DNA of 64,000 bases from Arcanobacterium_A hippocoleae_A (GCA_040360365.1 CP136412.1), one strand, 5' to 3'; positions 44,000 to 53,690 are shown, counted from the first letter of the stretch. Notes: generated by a model from the letters alone, not told the origin. Translations and numbers: made by a program.

Positions 44000-44458
44000 C
44001 TAGAGCTGTCCGTACAAGGCGGTGGCGAACCTGTCGAGGGCGCGGTTCTTGCGCCGATAGACCGTGTCACGTTCGACGTAGAAGTGATCGGCTATCATCG
44101 ACACCTTCTCATCTTGCGTGCCCTCGCTGAGGAAGAAGCCTTCGAGGATGAAGCGGTCGTCTTCAGCGATGACTTCCCACGCAGGCAAGAACCAGTCCAT
44201 GTACTGGCGGGCCTGCAGGTAGCGAGCCTTGTACGCATCTATTCGCTCAATGCTCGCGACGATCCGGTTCTCCGAAGCGTGCAGGTCGCCTGATGGTGGT
44301 GTGCCGTCCATGCGTGGGGATGCGGGGCTAGCTGCATCAGCATAAGCCGCCTTGATTGAGCTGTCGGTACTCTCGATGATCTGTTCCATCACCGCATAAT
44401 CCTGCAGAGCGGCGATCGCGGCTTTCCTTGTGTCGAGGTATTTCGTCATCACATGCAT
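44000..44458 (-). CDS. ArpU/RinA-like phage late-gene regulator
   Basis: 152 residues. Its C-terminal third, with ILEGFFLSEGTQDEKVSMIA and YVERDTVYRRKNRALDRFAT, is a sigma-region-4-like helix-turn-helix found in DUF1492/ArpU-type regulators. The N-terminal part is helical. It is the last early gene before the terminator and HNH gene, the usual place of the late-transcription activator. ATG 44458 (or the in-frame ATG 44449) overlaps the helicase stop. Confidence 0.75.
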   Translation of the reverse strand: MHVMTKYLDTRKAAIAALQDYAVMEQIIESTDSSIKAAYADAASPASPRMDGTPPSGDLHASENRIVASIERIDAYKARYLQARQYMDWFLPAWEVIAEDDRFILEGFFLSEGTQDEKVSMIADHFYVERDTVYRRKNRALDRFATALYGQL

Positions 44459-45825
44459 GAGCGTGTCCTTTCAGTGGTTGTGTGGATTTCTTGTGCGACC
44501 GCGTCGATCAACGCAGCCTGCGTAGCGTCTTTCGCATCAAGGGCTTTGAGCACGACTTCATCGAGCGTCCCTTCAGAGATCAGGTGCGTGATCGTCACAG
44601 GTTCGGATTGCCCTTGCCGATAAAGCCTGGCGTTCGTCTGTTGATAGAGCTCGAGACTCCACGTCAACGAGAACCACACCAGCAGATGCCCACCGCTCTG
44701 GAGGTTCAGACCGTGACCCGCAGATGCGGGGTGAAGCAGCCCAAGCGCAATCTCGCCCTGGTTCCAAGCCTCGATATCAACGCTCGTTTTGAGTTCGCGA
44801 GCCTGCGGGAAGCGGGAGGTGATGCGTTCGCGGTCATGGGTAAACCAGTAGGCCACGAGCAGTGGGTTGCCGTTGGCTGCCTCGATGAGGTCTTCGAGAG
44901 CGTCGAGCTTCCGCTCATGCACGGGAGCCCACTGATCGTCGCCGGTGTAGATCGCGCCGCTCGCGAGTTGGAGTAGCTTGCCGGAGAGTGCAGCGGCATT
45001 CGCGGCATCAATCGTCTCGTCACCAAGTTGGAGAACGAGGTCGGCTTTCAACTGTTCGTAGACCTTGCGCTCTTTCGGCTCCAACGTCACGGGCATTGTC
45101 GTCACCGTAAATTCCGGGAGTTGCAGGTGGTCGGTGGTTCGCATCGACAACGTCATGTCACCAATCGCCGCATAGATCTCGTCCTCAGCACCCACACGGG
45201 GCTTATAGGTGAACACCTGCATCCCGTTCCTTTTGTCGGGCACGAACCAGCGCTCGCGGTAACGGGTAATGAACCTACCCAAACGCTCGCCGCCGTCGAG
45301 GAGACGGAATTGCGCCCACACATCCATCAGCCCATTCGACGCGGGCGTGCCGGTGAGCCCGACCCAGCGTTTAACGAAGGGCCGCATTTTCACCAGCGCA
45401 GTGAACCTTTTGGCTCGATGGTTTTTAAAGCTGGAGAGTTCGTCGATGACGACCATGTCGAACGGCCAGCTACCCCCGAGTTGGTTCACGAGCCATGGGA
45501 TGTTTTCACGGTTAATAATGGTCACCATCGCAGACTTGGCTAACGCCGCCAGCCGGTCTCGCTTGGTTCCGACAGCAACCGCGACCGTCAAACCTCGCAG
45601 GTTATCCCATTTCTTCACCTCAGCGGGCCAGGTATCGCGCGCCACTCGCAGCGGGGCAACCACCAGCACGCGGGAGATGGTGAAGTAGTCAAGCATCAAC
45701 TTCCAGATCGCCGTCAACGTGATGACGCTCTTACCCAACCCCATGCCAAGGAGAATCGCGGCCTCGTCGTGGTCGATGATGAACTGGGTCGCCTGCCGCT
45801 GGTAGTTATGCGGCTGATAGTGCAT
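44449..45825 (-). CDS. SNF2-family DEAD/DEAH-like helicase
   Basis: 458 residues. Helicase motif I ILLGMGLGKSVITLTAIWKL, motif II VVIDELSSFKNHRAKRF (DELS, a DExx variant), motif III LTGTPASNGLMDVWAQFRLL, and C-terminal motifs LLVAYWFTHDRER, ASAGHGLNLQSGGHLLVWFS and QTNARLYRQGQSEPVTITHL. ATG 45825 behind GGGAGGTG is preferred to the upstream frame. It belongs to the phage replication module. Confidence 0.93.
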   Translation of the reverse strand: MHYQPHNYQRQATQFIIDHDEAAILLGMGLGKSVITLTAIWKLMLDYFTISRVLVVAPLRVARDTWPAEVKKWDNLRGLTVAVAVGTKRDRLAALAKSAMVTIINRENIPWLVNQLGGSWPFDMVVIDELSSFKNHRAKRFTALVKMRPFVKRWVGLTGTPASNGLMDVWAQFRLLDGGERLGRFITRYRERWFVPDKRNGMQVFTYKPRVGAEDEIYAAIGDMTLSMRTTDHLQLPEFTVTTMPVTLEPKERKVYEQLKADLVLQLGDETIDAANAAALSGKLLQLASGAIYTGDDQWAPVHERKLDALEDLIEAANGNPLLVAYWFTHDRERITSRFPQARELKTSVDIEAWNQGEIALGLLHPASAGHGLNLQSGGHLLVWFSLTWSLELYQQTNARLYRQGQSEPVTITHLISEGTLDEVVLKALDAKDATQAALIDAVAQEIHTTTERTRSCM

Positions 45826-46083
45826 CAAGCACCTCCCGTATGCCGTCCATCGAATCGACAACGAAGGTCTGGAATCCCTGGTCGCGCAGTTGGTTCATCC
45901 GACGTGCTTGGATTGGGCGTGGCTGTTTGCCTGGTGCTTTGAGTTCAACGAAAACTACGCGGTTTCTCATCAGGCATATCCGGTCAGGTACGCCGCTGGT
46001 TCCAGGGCAGACGAGCTTCCAGCACAAGCCGCCATGTTCTTCAACGGCTTTTTAAGCTGAGCTTCGATTGTTTTCTCGTTCAT
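45806..46083 (-). CDS. VRR-NUC nuclease (one apparent frameshift)
   Basis: The core reads CWKLVCPGTSGVPDRICLMR, VVFVELKAPGKQPRPIQARR: the PD...ELK motif of VRR-NUC enzymes. The frame from the ATG at 46081-46083 breaks at the five-T run 46049-46053. One more base gives MNEKTIEAQLKKAVEEHGGL followed by the core, the normal N-terminus, for about 92 residues. It overlaps the helicase start and acts in phage DNA processing. Confidence 0.85.
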
Positions 46084-46118
46084 GGTCACTCCTTGAATTC
46101 AATTCAGGGGTGACGGCA

Positions 46119-46201
46119 TGTGACGAGTCGTTCCTAACCTTTTATATAGAGAAAAACACCATGTAATTTCACATGCGTAAGGTAGGGAATGGCTCGTCAC
46201 A
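46119..46201. repeat. Imperfect 23-bp inverted repeat beside the primase gene
   Basis: TGTGACGAGTCGTTCC... at 46119-46141 and its complement at 46179-46201 match at 19 of 23 positions, separated by an AT-rich stretch (TTTTATATAGAGAAAAAC). CTCGTCAC is repeated again right after the second arm. Could be a replication origin or operator. Confidence 0.6.
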
Positions 46202-46217
46202 GCTCGTCACCATGGGG

Positions 46218-48477
46218 TTAGTTGCCGAACTCGGATGCAATCGCGAGCCCGTAGACATACATGCCGTGCTTGGTCTTTTTCCGCACGAATCCGGCTTGTT
46301 CGACCGCAGCGTTGAAGTCGACCATCGGGCGCGCCCATCCTGAGGTGTTTTGCGCCCACGCCCGATACGTCTGGTAGAGGTCGCCAGCCCTCTCCGATAA
46401 TCCGTCCTCGATGTCGCATGAGTCCTCAAGGAACTGCGAGAACCAGTCGTTGTCCTCCTTATATGCTTGCGAGGCTTGAACCACCTGAGGCGGGGCTTTG
46501 AGCTTGTAGCCCTCGGAGTGGATGAGACGCGCGCCCTCCATAATCCACGTAAGGATTGCTCCGCCCGCTTTTTCGAACAGGTGGTCGGCGTAGTTCTTCA
46601 CGTCCGTATCGCCTTCGATGGTGGCGTTGAACGGGATGACGATGAGCCTGCGCCAGATGCCTGCGTCCATGGCTCCCACACGCGGTAGATGGTTCGTGTA
46701 GAGCACGAGGGTGTGGGAGGGGTGAAGGCGAAGGGGTCCTTGAACTTTTCTCTGCCGAGATCTGATCGGTCGAGGCAAGCTGTTTAACGTTCGAGGTTGA
46801 TAGGCGCATACCTTCCTCGGTTTCAGCCGCGATCAAGAGACGCTTGCCTCTGGCTTCGGCGAGTTCGGGTTTGACGTTGCGACGCACCCCGACAGTGAGC
46901 GCGTCGGCTGAAATCGTGCCCGAATACGTCCCCAACACTCGGGCGATAGTGTTCCAAAACGTTGACTTGCCGTTGCGGCCGTCCCCGTAAGCTATGACGA
47001 GCGCTTCGACGAAAACCTGACCGATAGCCGCCAGGCCGACAATGCGCTGCACGTAACCAATCAGCTCAGGATCTCCTTGGAAGAACACGTCGAGCGCATC
47101 GGCCCAAATCTGTGCGCCCTCATCGCTGGGGCTGACAGCGGTCTGCTTGGTCAGCAGATCGGCCGGGTTGTGCTCACGGCTTGTGCCGTCGCGCAGATCC
47201 CAGGTACCTGACGGGGTGTTGAGCTGGTAGGGGTCGACGTCAAGGTCACGGATACGTACCTGCAAGATCGGCCCGGCTTCTTTCAACGTGGCCGTGATGT
47301 TGCGTGACAAACGCCTGGAGAGAACGAACTTGTGGTAGTTCTTTGCCTCATCCCAGGCTCGAAACGCGGTCGCTTGCACAGGCGTGAGCTTGGCGATGCC
47401 GCGTGCTTTCGACGAGGCGGATGCCATGACTAGATCTGCGCCGGTTGCCGTCATGGTCTCCCACGTGGACGCGATCAGGCGGTCGGCTTCTTCGAGCTGG
47501 CGGGAAGTTAGCTCTTGAACGACGCCTTGTGCGGACAGGTCGTTCTCATCCCACACGCCATGGTCGTAGACAAGCCACTTGGTGGCGAGCGAGTAGCGGA
47601 TCTTGTTCGCATACTCGCCAGCTAATGTGTCTGCCTGACCGACATCGGAAAAATCATCCGGGCGCAAACCCGCCAACGCCTCATAAGCCTCAGGAGGTAA
47701 ATAGCCTGGATCAGCAGCGACCTTCGAAGCAAACCTGCACGCCGAGTTCCAGATCGTCTGCAGTTCACCCTCGCTGAGCGGTGGTTCGCACAGATTCGCC
47801 TTCCGGTCAAACAGGTCACGCGCCTGATCGGTCTGCCCGTAGCGGATGAGGACCCGCCCAGCGAAGCGCGACAAGGTGGCGTTGCGCGAGCCTTCACCAA
47901 TCACGAGAGTGCTTTGATCGAAGGCGGCGAACACGTCGATCTCGTCAGCCGCATCGAGCCACGCATCGAGCAACTGGTCGCCCTCATGCACCGTGACCTG
48001 TGGGTTGGTGGTGCCGTAAATGAACCTGCCTGCGTCCAGAGCGTTACGATCGAAGAACCCAAACCGGCTAGCGAGGCGATGCTTCAATCCTGCGTATTCG
48101 TCTGCGCCTTGTACTTCTCGGACTGGGAAGTAGACGTGGAAACGCGGCCGGGCGGAGAGCACACCCTTCGCCTTCATGTGATTACGAGACGTGGCGGTCA
48201 TAAACTCCACCCCGGACATGAGCTCGTCAAGCTTCTCAGGCGTGATCCAGTCGGTTTGGGTTTCGGTGTGATCGTTATCGATATCCATCACCACGCAATC
48301 CGAGGCTATGAACGCTGCGGTTGAGCGGCGATCATTCACATAGGAGGCAGCCACGTGATCAAAGCCCGCTGCCGCCGTCAACGATGCCACGTCAGTGATG
48401 AGGTGCTGGTTCGGGTAGTGGTTATTGTTCTGCACGCCGCTCACGGTGGCAGCAAACAGAGTGAAGGGCGTGGTCAT
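46218..48477 (-). CDS. D5-like primase-helicase (two apparent frameshifts)
   Basis: About 750 residues after repair. The N-terminal part has a primase/BT4734-like region (DCVVMDIDNDHTETQTDWIT, ARPRFHVYFPVREVQGADEY). The D5 N-terminal domain precedes an SF3-type ATPase: VEALVIAYGDGRNGKSTFWN (Walker A), KRLLIAAETEEGMRLSTSNV (Walker B region) and TLVLYTNHLPRVGAMDAGIW. The frame shifts twice 27 bases apart: T-run 46746-46749 and G-run 46719-46722 each need one more base, giving ISAEKKFKDPFAFTPSHTLV. The product unwinds and primes at the phage origin. Confidence 0.92.
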
Positions 48478-48911
48478 GGCGTGACCTCCTTGAAATCAGA
48501 ATCGAAATACTTAATGGGCAGGTCGAGGCCACGTGCCCACCCGATCTCCAGGCGCATACCAGGGCTGACGTGACCGACATATGCCCACAGCGCTTCGCAC
48601 TTGGCGAGCAGCACCCTGTTGAAAAACATTGCTAGCTCACGCTGATCAGGATCGGCGTCATCCATGAACTGCGGGAACAACAGGTGTGGGGCGAACGGGA
48701 TTTTGCCCGCGCTCACTGCGAAGGCACAGAACTGGCGGGCGAGCTCAACGTTCGCTTGCACGTCGCCTGAGTAGGGCGAGCAGATATAAACCAAGGGCCG
48801 GTAACCGAATTGTTCGCGCTGCAGCTTTTTGAGCGCGTGGTAGCTGGTTAGGTCCAGGTAGCCTTCGGTGTTCTTCTTCGAAAACCCAATATCAAGAGTC
48901 GTGGCGCTCAT
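48474..48911 (-). CDS. DUF4406/DUF7768-like protein (nucleoside deoxyribosyltransferase fold)
   Basis: 145 residues. YRPLVYICSPYSGDVQANVE, FCAFAVSAGKIPFAPHLLFP and GHVSPGMRLEIGWARGLDLP match the deoxyribosyltransferase-like fold common in phage genomes, including the catalytic-type Glu in M-x-x-E-I. It could act in nucleotide metabolism, but substrates are unknown. It overlaps neighbours on both sides by 4 bases. Confidence 0.8.
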   Translation of the reverse strand: MSATTLDIGFSKKNTEGYLDLTSYHALKKLQREQFGYRPLVYICSPYSGDVQANVELARQFCAFAVSAGKIPFAPHLLFPQFMDDADPDQRELAMFFNRVLLAKCEALWAYVGHVSPGMRLEIGWARGLDLPIKYFDSDFKEVTP

Positions 48912-49671
48912 GCGTGCACCTGACCTTCACGCTCGATCACCGGCAGGATGCCGAGCTGGTTCTTCAAAAGGTCGTAAATAAACAAGCGTCCCTTTTGCGT
49001 CCAGTACATGTGGGTGCGGGTCTGCCCCTCGCCGTATTCGTGGGTCTTGGACTGGGTGTATCCCTGCTCGGCGTACTTCGCGTAGAGGAACCACCGGCCA
49101 GACTGATGGAACTGCACGTGAGCATCACGCAGGATCCGGTTGAGCTTCTTCGCGCTCATCCCGTAGTCCTTCGCAATCGCCGTCGTCGTCAACAACGAAT
49201 CGGACTGCAGCACGACGTCGTAGTACGAGACTTTCGGTGCCGCTTCCAGCAGGGCTTGCTCTGCTGCCAGGCGCTTGGCCCGCTCGGCACGCAGCGTGGC
49301 GATGGCATGCTCGAGGAACTCATCATCAGCGAGCAGTTCGTCGTATGCGTACATGCCGTGGCGGCGAATCGTCGGCAACATCTCATCGAACACCCAGGCT
49401 TCGAACTTCTGCGCTGCCGGGAGCTTTGAAGAGATGATGAGGCGGTAGAGGTTGCCCTCGGTAATGAAGCGGACCTGCTGGATTCCGCCAGCGGTCTCAA
49501 GGGGGTGGTAATTTGCCACCCCTTGCAGTGCAGCTTCACCGCGTTCGTCGGATCCTGGTAGCCGAGCGCGGTGGCGACGTCCTTCCCACAAAACAGCGTC
49601 TGGCCATCGTTGGCGATGGTGCGGATGGTGCCGAACACGTCGTTGGTGAATGTTTGAATCTGGTTTCCCAT
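48908..49671 (-). CDS. Phage antirepressor (BRO-N plus KilA-C/ANT; one apparent frameshift)
   Basis: After one base is added to the four-C run 49519-49522, the frame from ATG 49671 reads MGNQIQTFTNDVFGTIRTIA, FCGKDVATALGYQDPTNAVK, then VANYHPLETAGGIQQVRFIT and FEAWVFDEMLPTIRRHGMYA: a full BRO-N domain. The C-terminus (SLLTTTAIAKDYGMSAKKLN, YTQSKTHEYGEGQTRTHMYW) is a KilA-C/ANT DNA-binding domain. About 254 residues. The product is likely to antagonise a repressor during induction. Confidence 0.9.
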
Positions 49672-49736
49672 GGCGGGGTTCCTTCCCGAGACCCCGTCGA
49701 GAAAAGTCGTGCCGGTCGGCACAAGGGTTAAGGGCC

Positions 49737-49772
49737 TCACCCCACTGCCGACGAGCCCGAAAGTGTTAAATC
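49737..49772. repeat. Dispersed 37-bp repeat, copy 2
   Basis: TCACCCCACTGCCGAC, GAG, CCCGAAAGTGTTAAATC, some 65 bases upstream of the antirepressor start. Same core as the copies at 12374 and 55534. Confidence 0.75.
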
Positions 49773-49816
49773 ACGGGTACTCAATCGCTTCTCGTTCTGG
49801 CACGATTGGTGTTGAA

Positions 49817-50146
49817 GCCCCGGTGGAGCGCTATCTGTTAGAGCAATCTGGCAGGTATTCTCGCCGGGGCATAGACAAATTTCTCGAGTGCTCTGTGTGG
49901 AAGAACCATCATTCTCTTGCTACAGCGGTGCCGACACGGTGGTCTTTTAGACAACATGACCGGTTCCGCTGCCCGCCTCGGTGGGAGCGCAGGGTCGGTT
50001 CTCGTTTCTTAGCGGTCTTGGATAAGCTTTCTTCTCTGATGGTGATACTTCGCCGAGTTCTTGATTCTGTCGCTGTTTTCGCGGTATAGTGATTACCACT
50101 AGTACCGGCTCGCTTGTATCGGTTTCCGAGACAGGTCAGAGCCGGT
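49817..50146 (+). ncRNA. Structured non-coding stretch upstream of the Abi_2 gene (candidate RNA)
   Basis: The 375 bases between the antirepressor and the Abi_2 gene hold no good open frame but strong stems. GCCCCGG (49817-49823) pairs with CCGGGGC (49864-49870). ACCGGCTC (50104-50111) pairs with GAGCCGGT (50139-50146) around a perfect inner hairpin TCGG-TTT-CCGA (50119-50129). A GC-rich segment lies near 49970-50005. Whether this is one RNA, or leader hairpins of the Abi mRNA, is not decided by sequence. Confidence 0.4.
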
Positions 50147-50150
50147 CTTC

Positions 50151-51095
50151 ATGTTTTTGGAAGCAGGTGGGCTGGTGGTCGATAAACCGTGGGCCAGTAT
50201 CGATGAGCAGATTAATATTCTCACTCGTCGCGGCCTATTGGATGCCGGTGATTACCGCCGCGAGTTATCTACTGTCGGCTATTACCGGCTTTCGGGATAC
50301 TCCTACCCGTTGCGTCAGATCGCTCCATCTGATTCTCCGCAGCGGCGTTTGGACCATTTCGTTCTCGGTGCACGTATGGGGCATGTGGTAGAGCTGTACG
50401 AGTTTGATGAGCGGCTACGCTTGGCTGTGTGGCAGGCGCTATGCAAGCTGGAGGTGTGCCTGCGAGTTGACGTGGGGCACGTGCTGGGTGAGATCGATCC
50501 GTTCATTCACCTCGACCTCGAACGGATTTGGCCGTCGGGGGCGATGAATCACAGAGCAGCATTCTTTACGCAGAAGCTCACCCAAACACAGTCGCGCTCT
50601 ACAGAAGATTTCGTCAAGCATTACAACCAGACCCACGATGGGCGTTTGCCCGTGTGGGTGGCCACCGAGATCCTCGAATTCGGACAACTCGTGACCCTGT
50701 TTTCGTTGGCTCCCTTCGAACAGCGTCGTCGCATTGCTGACAAGTACTTGGCACGTGCCGACGAGTTGGAATCGTGGATGCGCACAGTGAATTACATTCG
50801 TAACATATGCGCTCACCACGCCAGACTCTGGAATAGGCAACTCGTTATCCGTCCACTGGTCAAACACCGCCGCAGTGACCAAACGCTATCGGCCGTGACA
50901 CATTCTTCAGGACGTATGTACACCGCGTTGGTGCTCACCGCATTCCTTTTGCGACGAGGAAATTTCACCGCTGAAATACAGGCCATCAGCGACGTCCTAG
51001 ACAGTTTCCCCACCGAAATTCCTGGCGTCGATCTAACGCACATAGGTGCCAGCCCCAGCTGGAAACAAGATCCCATCTGGACAATCAACAGCTAA
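50151..51095 (+). CDS. Abi_2 (AbiD/AbiF-type) abortive infection protein with two HEPN motifs
   Basis: Up to 314 residues, on the strand opposite to the phage operon. The family signature starts at DKPWASIDEQINILTRRGLL and VGYYRLSGYSYPLRQ. Two R-x4-H HEPN ribonuclease motifs are visible: RVDVGH at about 105-110 and RNICAH at about 217-222. The start may be ATG 50151 (weak site, next to a hairpin) or GTG 50175 behind GCAGGTGGG. As cargo on a prophage it would block superinfecting phages by RNA cleavage. It is convergent with the DNA polymerase gene; the stops touch. Confidence 0.88.
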   Translation: MFLEAGGLVVDKPWASIDEQINILTRRGLLDAGDYRRELSTVGYYRLSGYSYPLRQIAPSDSPQRRLDHFVLGARMGHVVELYEFDERLRLAVWQALCKLEVCLRVDVGHVLGEIDPFIHLDLERIWPSGAMNHRAAFFTQKLTQTQSRSTEDFVKHYNQTHDGRLPVWVATEILEFGQLVTLFSLAPFEQRRRIADKYLARADELESWMRTVNYIRNICAHHARLWNRQLVIRPLVKHRRSDQTLSAVTHSSGRMYTALVLTAFLLRRGNFTAEIQAISDVLDSFPTEIPGVDLTHIGASPSWKQDPIWTINS

Positions 51096-53059
51096 TCCTT
51101 ACGGTAATAGGCGCATTCGTACCCGTCCGCGTCCAGCGGTAACCCTTTGGCCCATGCTGGGAGGGTGGACATGAGCTCGCACGCGTCAGCAACGGTGAAG
51201 CCGGAATTTTCGGGTTCGTCGATGACGATTTCGTCGTGAACATGCATCACAATCTGGTGCCCCGCCTCGGCGACTGCGTGCATGCCAGTGACGAGAAGGT
51301 CGCGAGCGATCGCCTGGACGATGTTCTCGACGAGTTTCCCGCCGTAGGTTTCTAACTGTCCCCAGCGTCTGGCTGTGGTGGTGCCGGTGTAGGTGATGGA
51401 CGTGCCACCCCACTGGTTCTCACCCAGACGCGGCTGCACATAGGCAAGCCGTCTTCCCGAGGGTAGTTCGATGAAGAAAATCCCAGACTCAACGGAGAAT
51501 CGCAGGTTACGCAAGCGGATCGGCTGGCGCGACGAGATCGCGGCGATAGCGGCTTCTTCGACATCTGCCCAGAGCCCAACGATGTGCGGGTTGGCTTGCC
51601 GCCATGCGTCCACGATTGGTTTGAGTTCGTGTTCGGTGAGTCCCATGGTGAGGGCTCCCATGGCTTTGAGAGCACCGACCGAGCCGCCATAGCCACAGGC
51701 GAGCACAGCGATCTTCCCCTTCTGCCGAAGCTCGCCATTAATGCCGTGCTTTTCGACCGGGACGCCGAACATGCGTGATGCGGTTTCGCAGTAGAGGTCT
51801 TTGCCCTCACGGAAGGCGGCCACGGTGGTTGTTTCTCCGGCGAGCCATGCGATAACGCGCGCTTCGATTGCAGAAAAGTCCGCGACAATAAACCGATTGC
51901 CGGTACTGGGGATGAAGGCGGTCCGGATGAGTTGGCTGAGCGTGTCGGGCACGGAGTCATACAGCAACTCCAACGCGTCAAGGTTGCCTGTTCTGACGAG
52001 CGTGCGTGCTTGGTCAAGGTCAGGAAGATAGTTCCTGGGGAGGTTTTGGACTTGGACGAGGCGTCCGGCGAAGCGTCCAGTACGACCCGCTCCATAGAAT
52101 TGGATGAGTCCGCGTGCCCGGCCGTCACTGCCTGCGACGTTTTGCATCGCCTGGTATTTCTTCACCGAAGATTTAGCTAGATCACCGCGAAGTTCGAGGA
52201 CTTCTTTCACCTCGCCCGTGGCGGTATCGTGGGCGGCATGGACGTCGGCTTTCGCTAGCGATTCGAGTTCGCAACCTCTGGTGGCAAGCCATTGTTTGAG
52301 CTGGATGGGCGAGTTCGGATTGTCCAACCCCGTGAGCTTCTGCGCCCGAGCAAGCGACGCGTTGCGGTGGTGCTCATCCACGCCGACTGCGTTGTCCACG
52401 AGCGTGTGGTCGAGAAGAATCCCCGCATCGTTGATGGCCTGGTCGAGGGCGTAGGTGTTCCACTCGGCATCGAGCATCGGGAACAATGAGAGCCGCTCAT
52501 GGATGGCGAGCTCGACTTCGACGTCGCGGCGGTTGTAGTCAATAAACCGTACCCACCCGGCGGGATCAGCTGATGGTGGATTCCTGTGTTTGCCGCCGTT
52601 CAGGACTGAGGGTGTGGCGGGTGTGCAGAACTGCTTGATCAACTTGCGCCCGGCGCTGTCCTTCTGCACGTCAAGCTTCAAAACCGTGGCTACCGCATCG
52701 AGGCTCATCGGCAACCCCAAATAGGCGCTCCACACCATAGTGCAGCGCCACTGCCTTGGGTCAAGAAACCCATCAGCGAGAAGCTCGGGATGATGAGTGC
52801 GTAGCCAGGCAGACAGGCAGACTCGTTCGAAGGCGGCGTTATGCGCCCACTTGACCACATCCGGATCCACCAGTGCCGCTAGCACCTCGTCGGGCATGGA
52901 TTGTCCGCCTGCGAGATCCACTATTTCGACCGGGCTGCCGTCAATCGAATAGCCGAAGAGCAACAGGTCGAAGTCGGGGTGTTCGCAATACGGGTAGACG
53001 CCTGTCTTGGCGAGTTGGGTGGGGCTGAAAGTCTCGATATCGCAGAAGAGTGTTCGCAT
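51092..53059 (-). CDS. Family A DNA polymerase (PolI-like) of the phage
   Basis: 655 residues. A 3'-5' exonuclease domain begins MRTLFCDIETFSPTQLAKTG. The polymerase part shows RFIVADFSAIEARVIAWLAG (motif A), KIAVLACGYGGSVGALKAMG (motif B region) and GHQIVMHVHDEIVIDEPENS (motif C, HDE). It replicates phage DNA together with the D5 primase-helicase. Confidence 0.95.
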   Translation of the reverse strand: MRTLFCDIETFSPTQLAKTGVYPYCEHPDFDLLLFGYSIDGSPVEIVDLAGGQSMPDEVLAALVDPDVVKWAHNAAFERVCLSAWLRTHHPELLADGFLDPRQWRCTMVWSAYLGLPMSLDAVATVLKLDVQKDSAGRKLIKQFCTPATPSVLNGGKHRNPPSADPAGWVRFIDYNRRDVEVELAIHERLSLFPMLDAEWNTYALDQAINDAGILLDHTLVDNAVGVDEHHRNASLARAQKLTGLDNPNSPIQLKQWLATRGCELESLAKADVHAAHDTATGEVKEVLELRGDLAKSSVKKYQAMQNVAGSDGRARGLIQFYGAGRTGRFAGRLVQVQNLPRNYLPDLDQARTLVRTGNLDALELLYDSVPDTLSQLIRTAFIPSTGNRFIVADFSAIEARVIAWLAGETTTVAAFREGKDLYCETASRMFGVPVEKHGINGELRQKGKIAVLACGYGGSVGALKAMGALTMGLTEHELKPIVDAWRQANPHIVGLWADVEEAAIAAISSRQPIRLRNLRFSVESGIFFIELPSGRRLAYVQPRLGENQWGGTSITYTGTTTARRWGQLETYGGKLVENIVQAIARDLLVTGMHAVAEAGHQIVMHVHDEIVIDEPENSGFTVADACELMSTLPAWAKGLPLDADGYECAYYRKD

Positions 53060-53089
53060 GACGGGGTTCCTTTCACGTCAGAGGAAAAT

Positions 53090-53126
53090 GTGGAGGGAAC
53101 CAACGGCATGTGCTGGTTCCCTCCAC
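53090..53126. terminator. 13-bp perfect hairpin between DUF2815 and polymerase genes
   Basis: GTGGAGGGAACCA (53090-53102) pairs with TGGTTCCCTCCAC (53114-53126). No T-run follows on the minus strand. It may limit read-through or act as an RNA processing site between the two replication genes. Confidence 0.6.
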
Positions 53127-53138
53127 GTGTGGGGATGG

Positions 53139-53690
53139 TTAGTTCAGGAAGTCTTCATCAGCGGCGAAGGCACCGAAGTCGGTCTCAGCCGAGACACGCC
53201 CGCCGCCGAGACTTTCACCGTCACGGGTCTTTTGAATGTTGCCCAGTCCGCAGGCGATTCCTCGGTTGCCGTTCGTGTTAAACGCATAGAACGACAGGGA
53301 TACTCGTGCGTAGCAGCCCGAGTAGACTTCGGCGCGGTCCAGGATCGGTGCGACATTCATGTCGACGATTTGCGGAGCGGTCAGCGAGTTGGCGTTGAGG
53401 AAGTAGGCGCCCTTGTAGGCTTCGTCGTCACGCTCAATATCGCCATCGCGCAGCGGCAGCTTCAAGGCGGCCTTGTTGGGTCGCTTGCCCCCAAACTTGC
53501 CGATCCCGGCCTCGATGGCGGCATCCACGGCCTTCTCAATGGCTGCGATGGTGGCGGTGTCGGACTTGGGGATAATCAGGGAGACGGAGTACTTGGGCTT
53601 TCCTCCTTGGATGGAGTTCGGCTCCCAAATATGGGCATAGCTGAGGCGTACTTCGCCGGTCACAATACGAGTTGTGTTAGTCGTTGTCAT
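53139..53690 (-). CDS. DUF2815 protein (phage ssDNA-binding-like)
   Basis: 183 residues. VTGEVRLSYAHIWEPNSIQG, KPKYSVSLIIPKSDTATIAA and an acidic tail ending DFGAFAADEDFLN match DUF2815, a family fixed next to DUF2800 and polymerase in phages and thought to be a single-stranded DNA-binding protein. Confidence 0.88.
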   Translation of the reverse strand: MTTTNTTRIVTGEVRLSYAHIWEPNSIQGGKPKYSVSLIIPKSDTATIAAIEKAVDAAIEAGIGKFGGKRPNKAALKLPLRDGDIERDDEAYKGAYFLNANSLTAPQIVDMNVAPILDRAEVYSGCYARVSLSFYAFNTNGNRGIACGLGNIQKTRDGESLGGGRVSAETDFGAFAADEDFLN

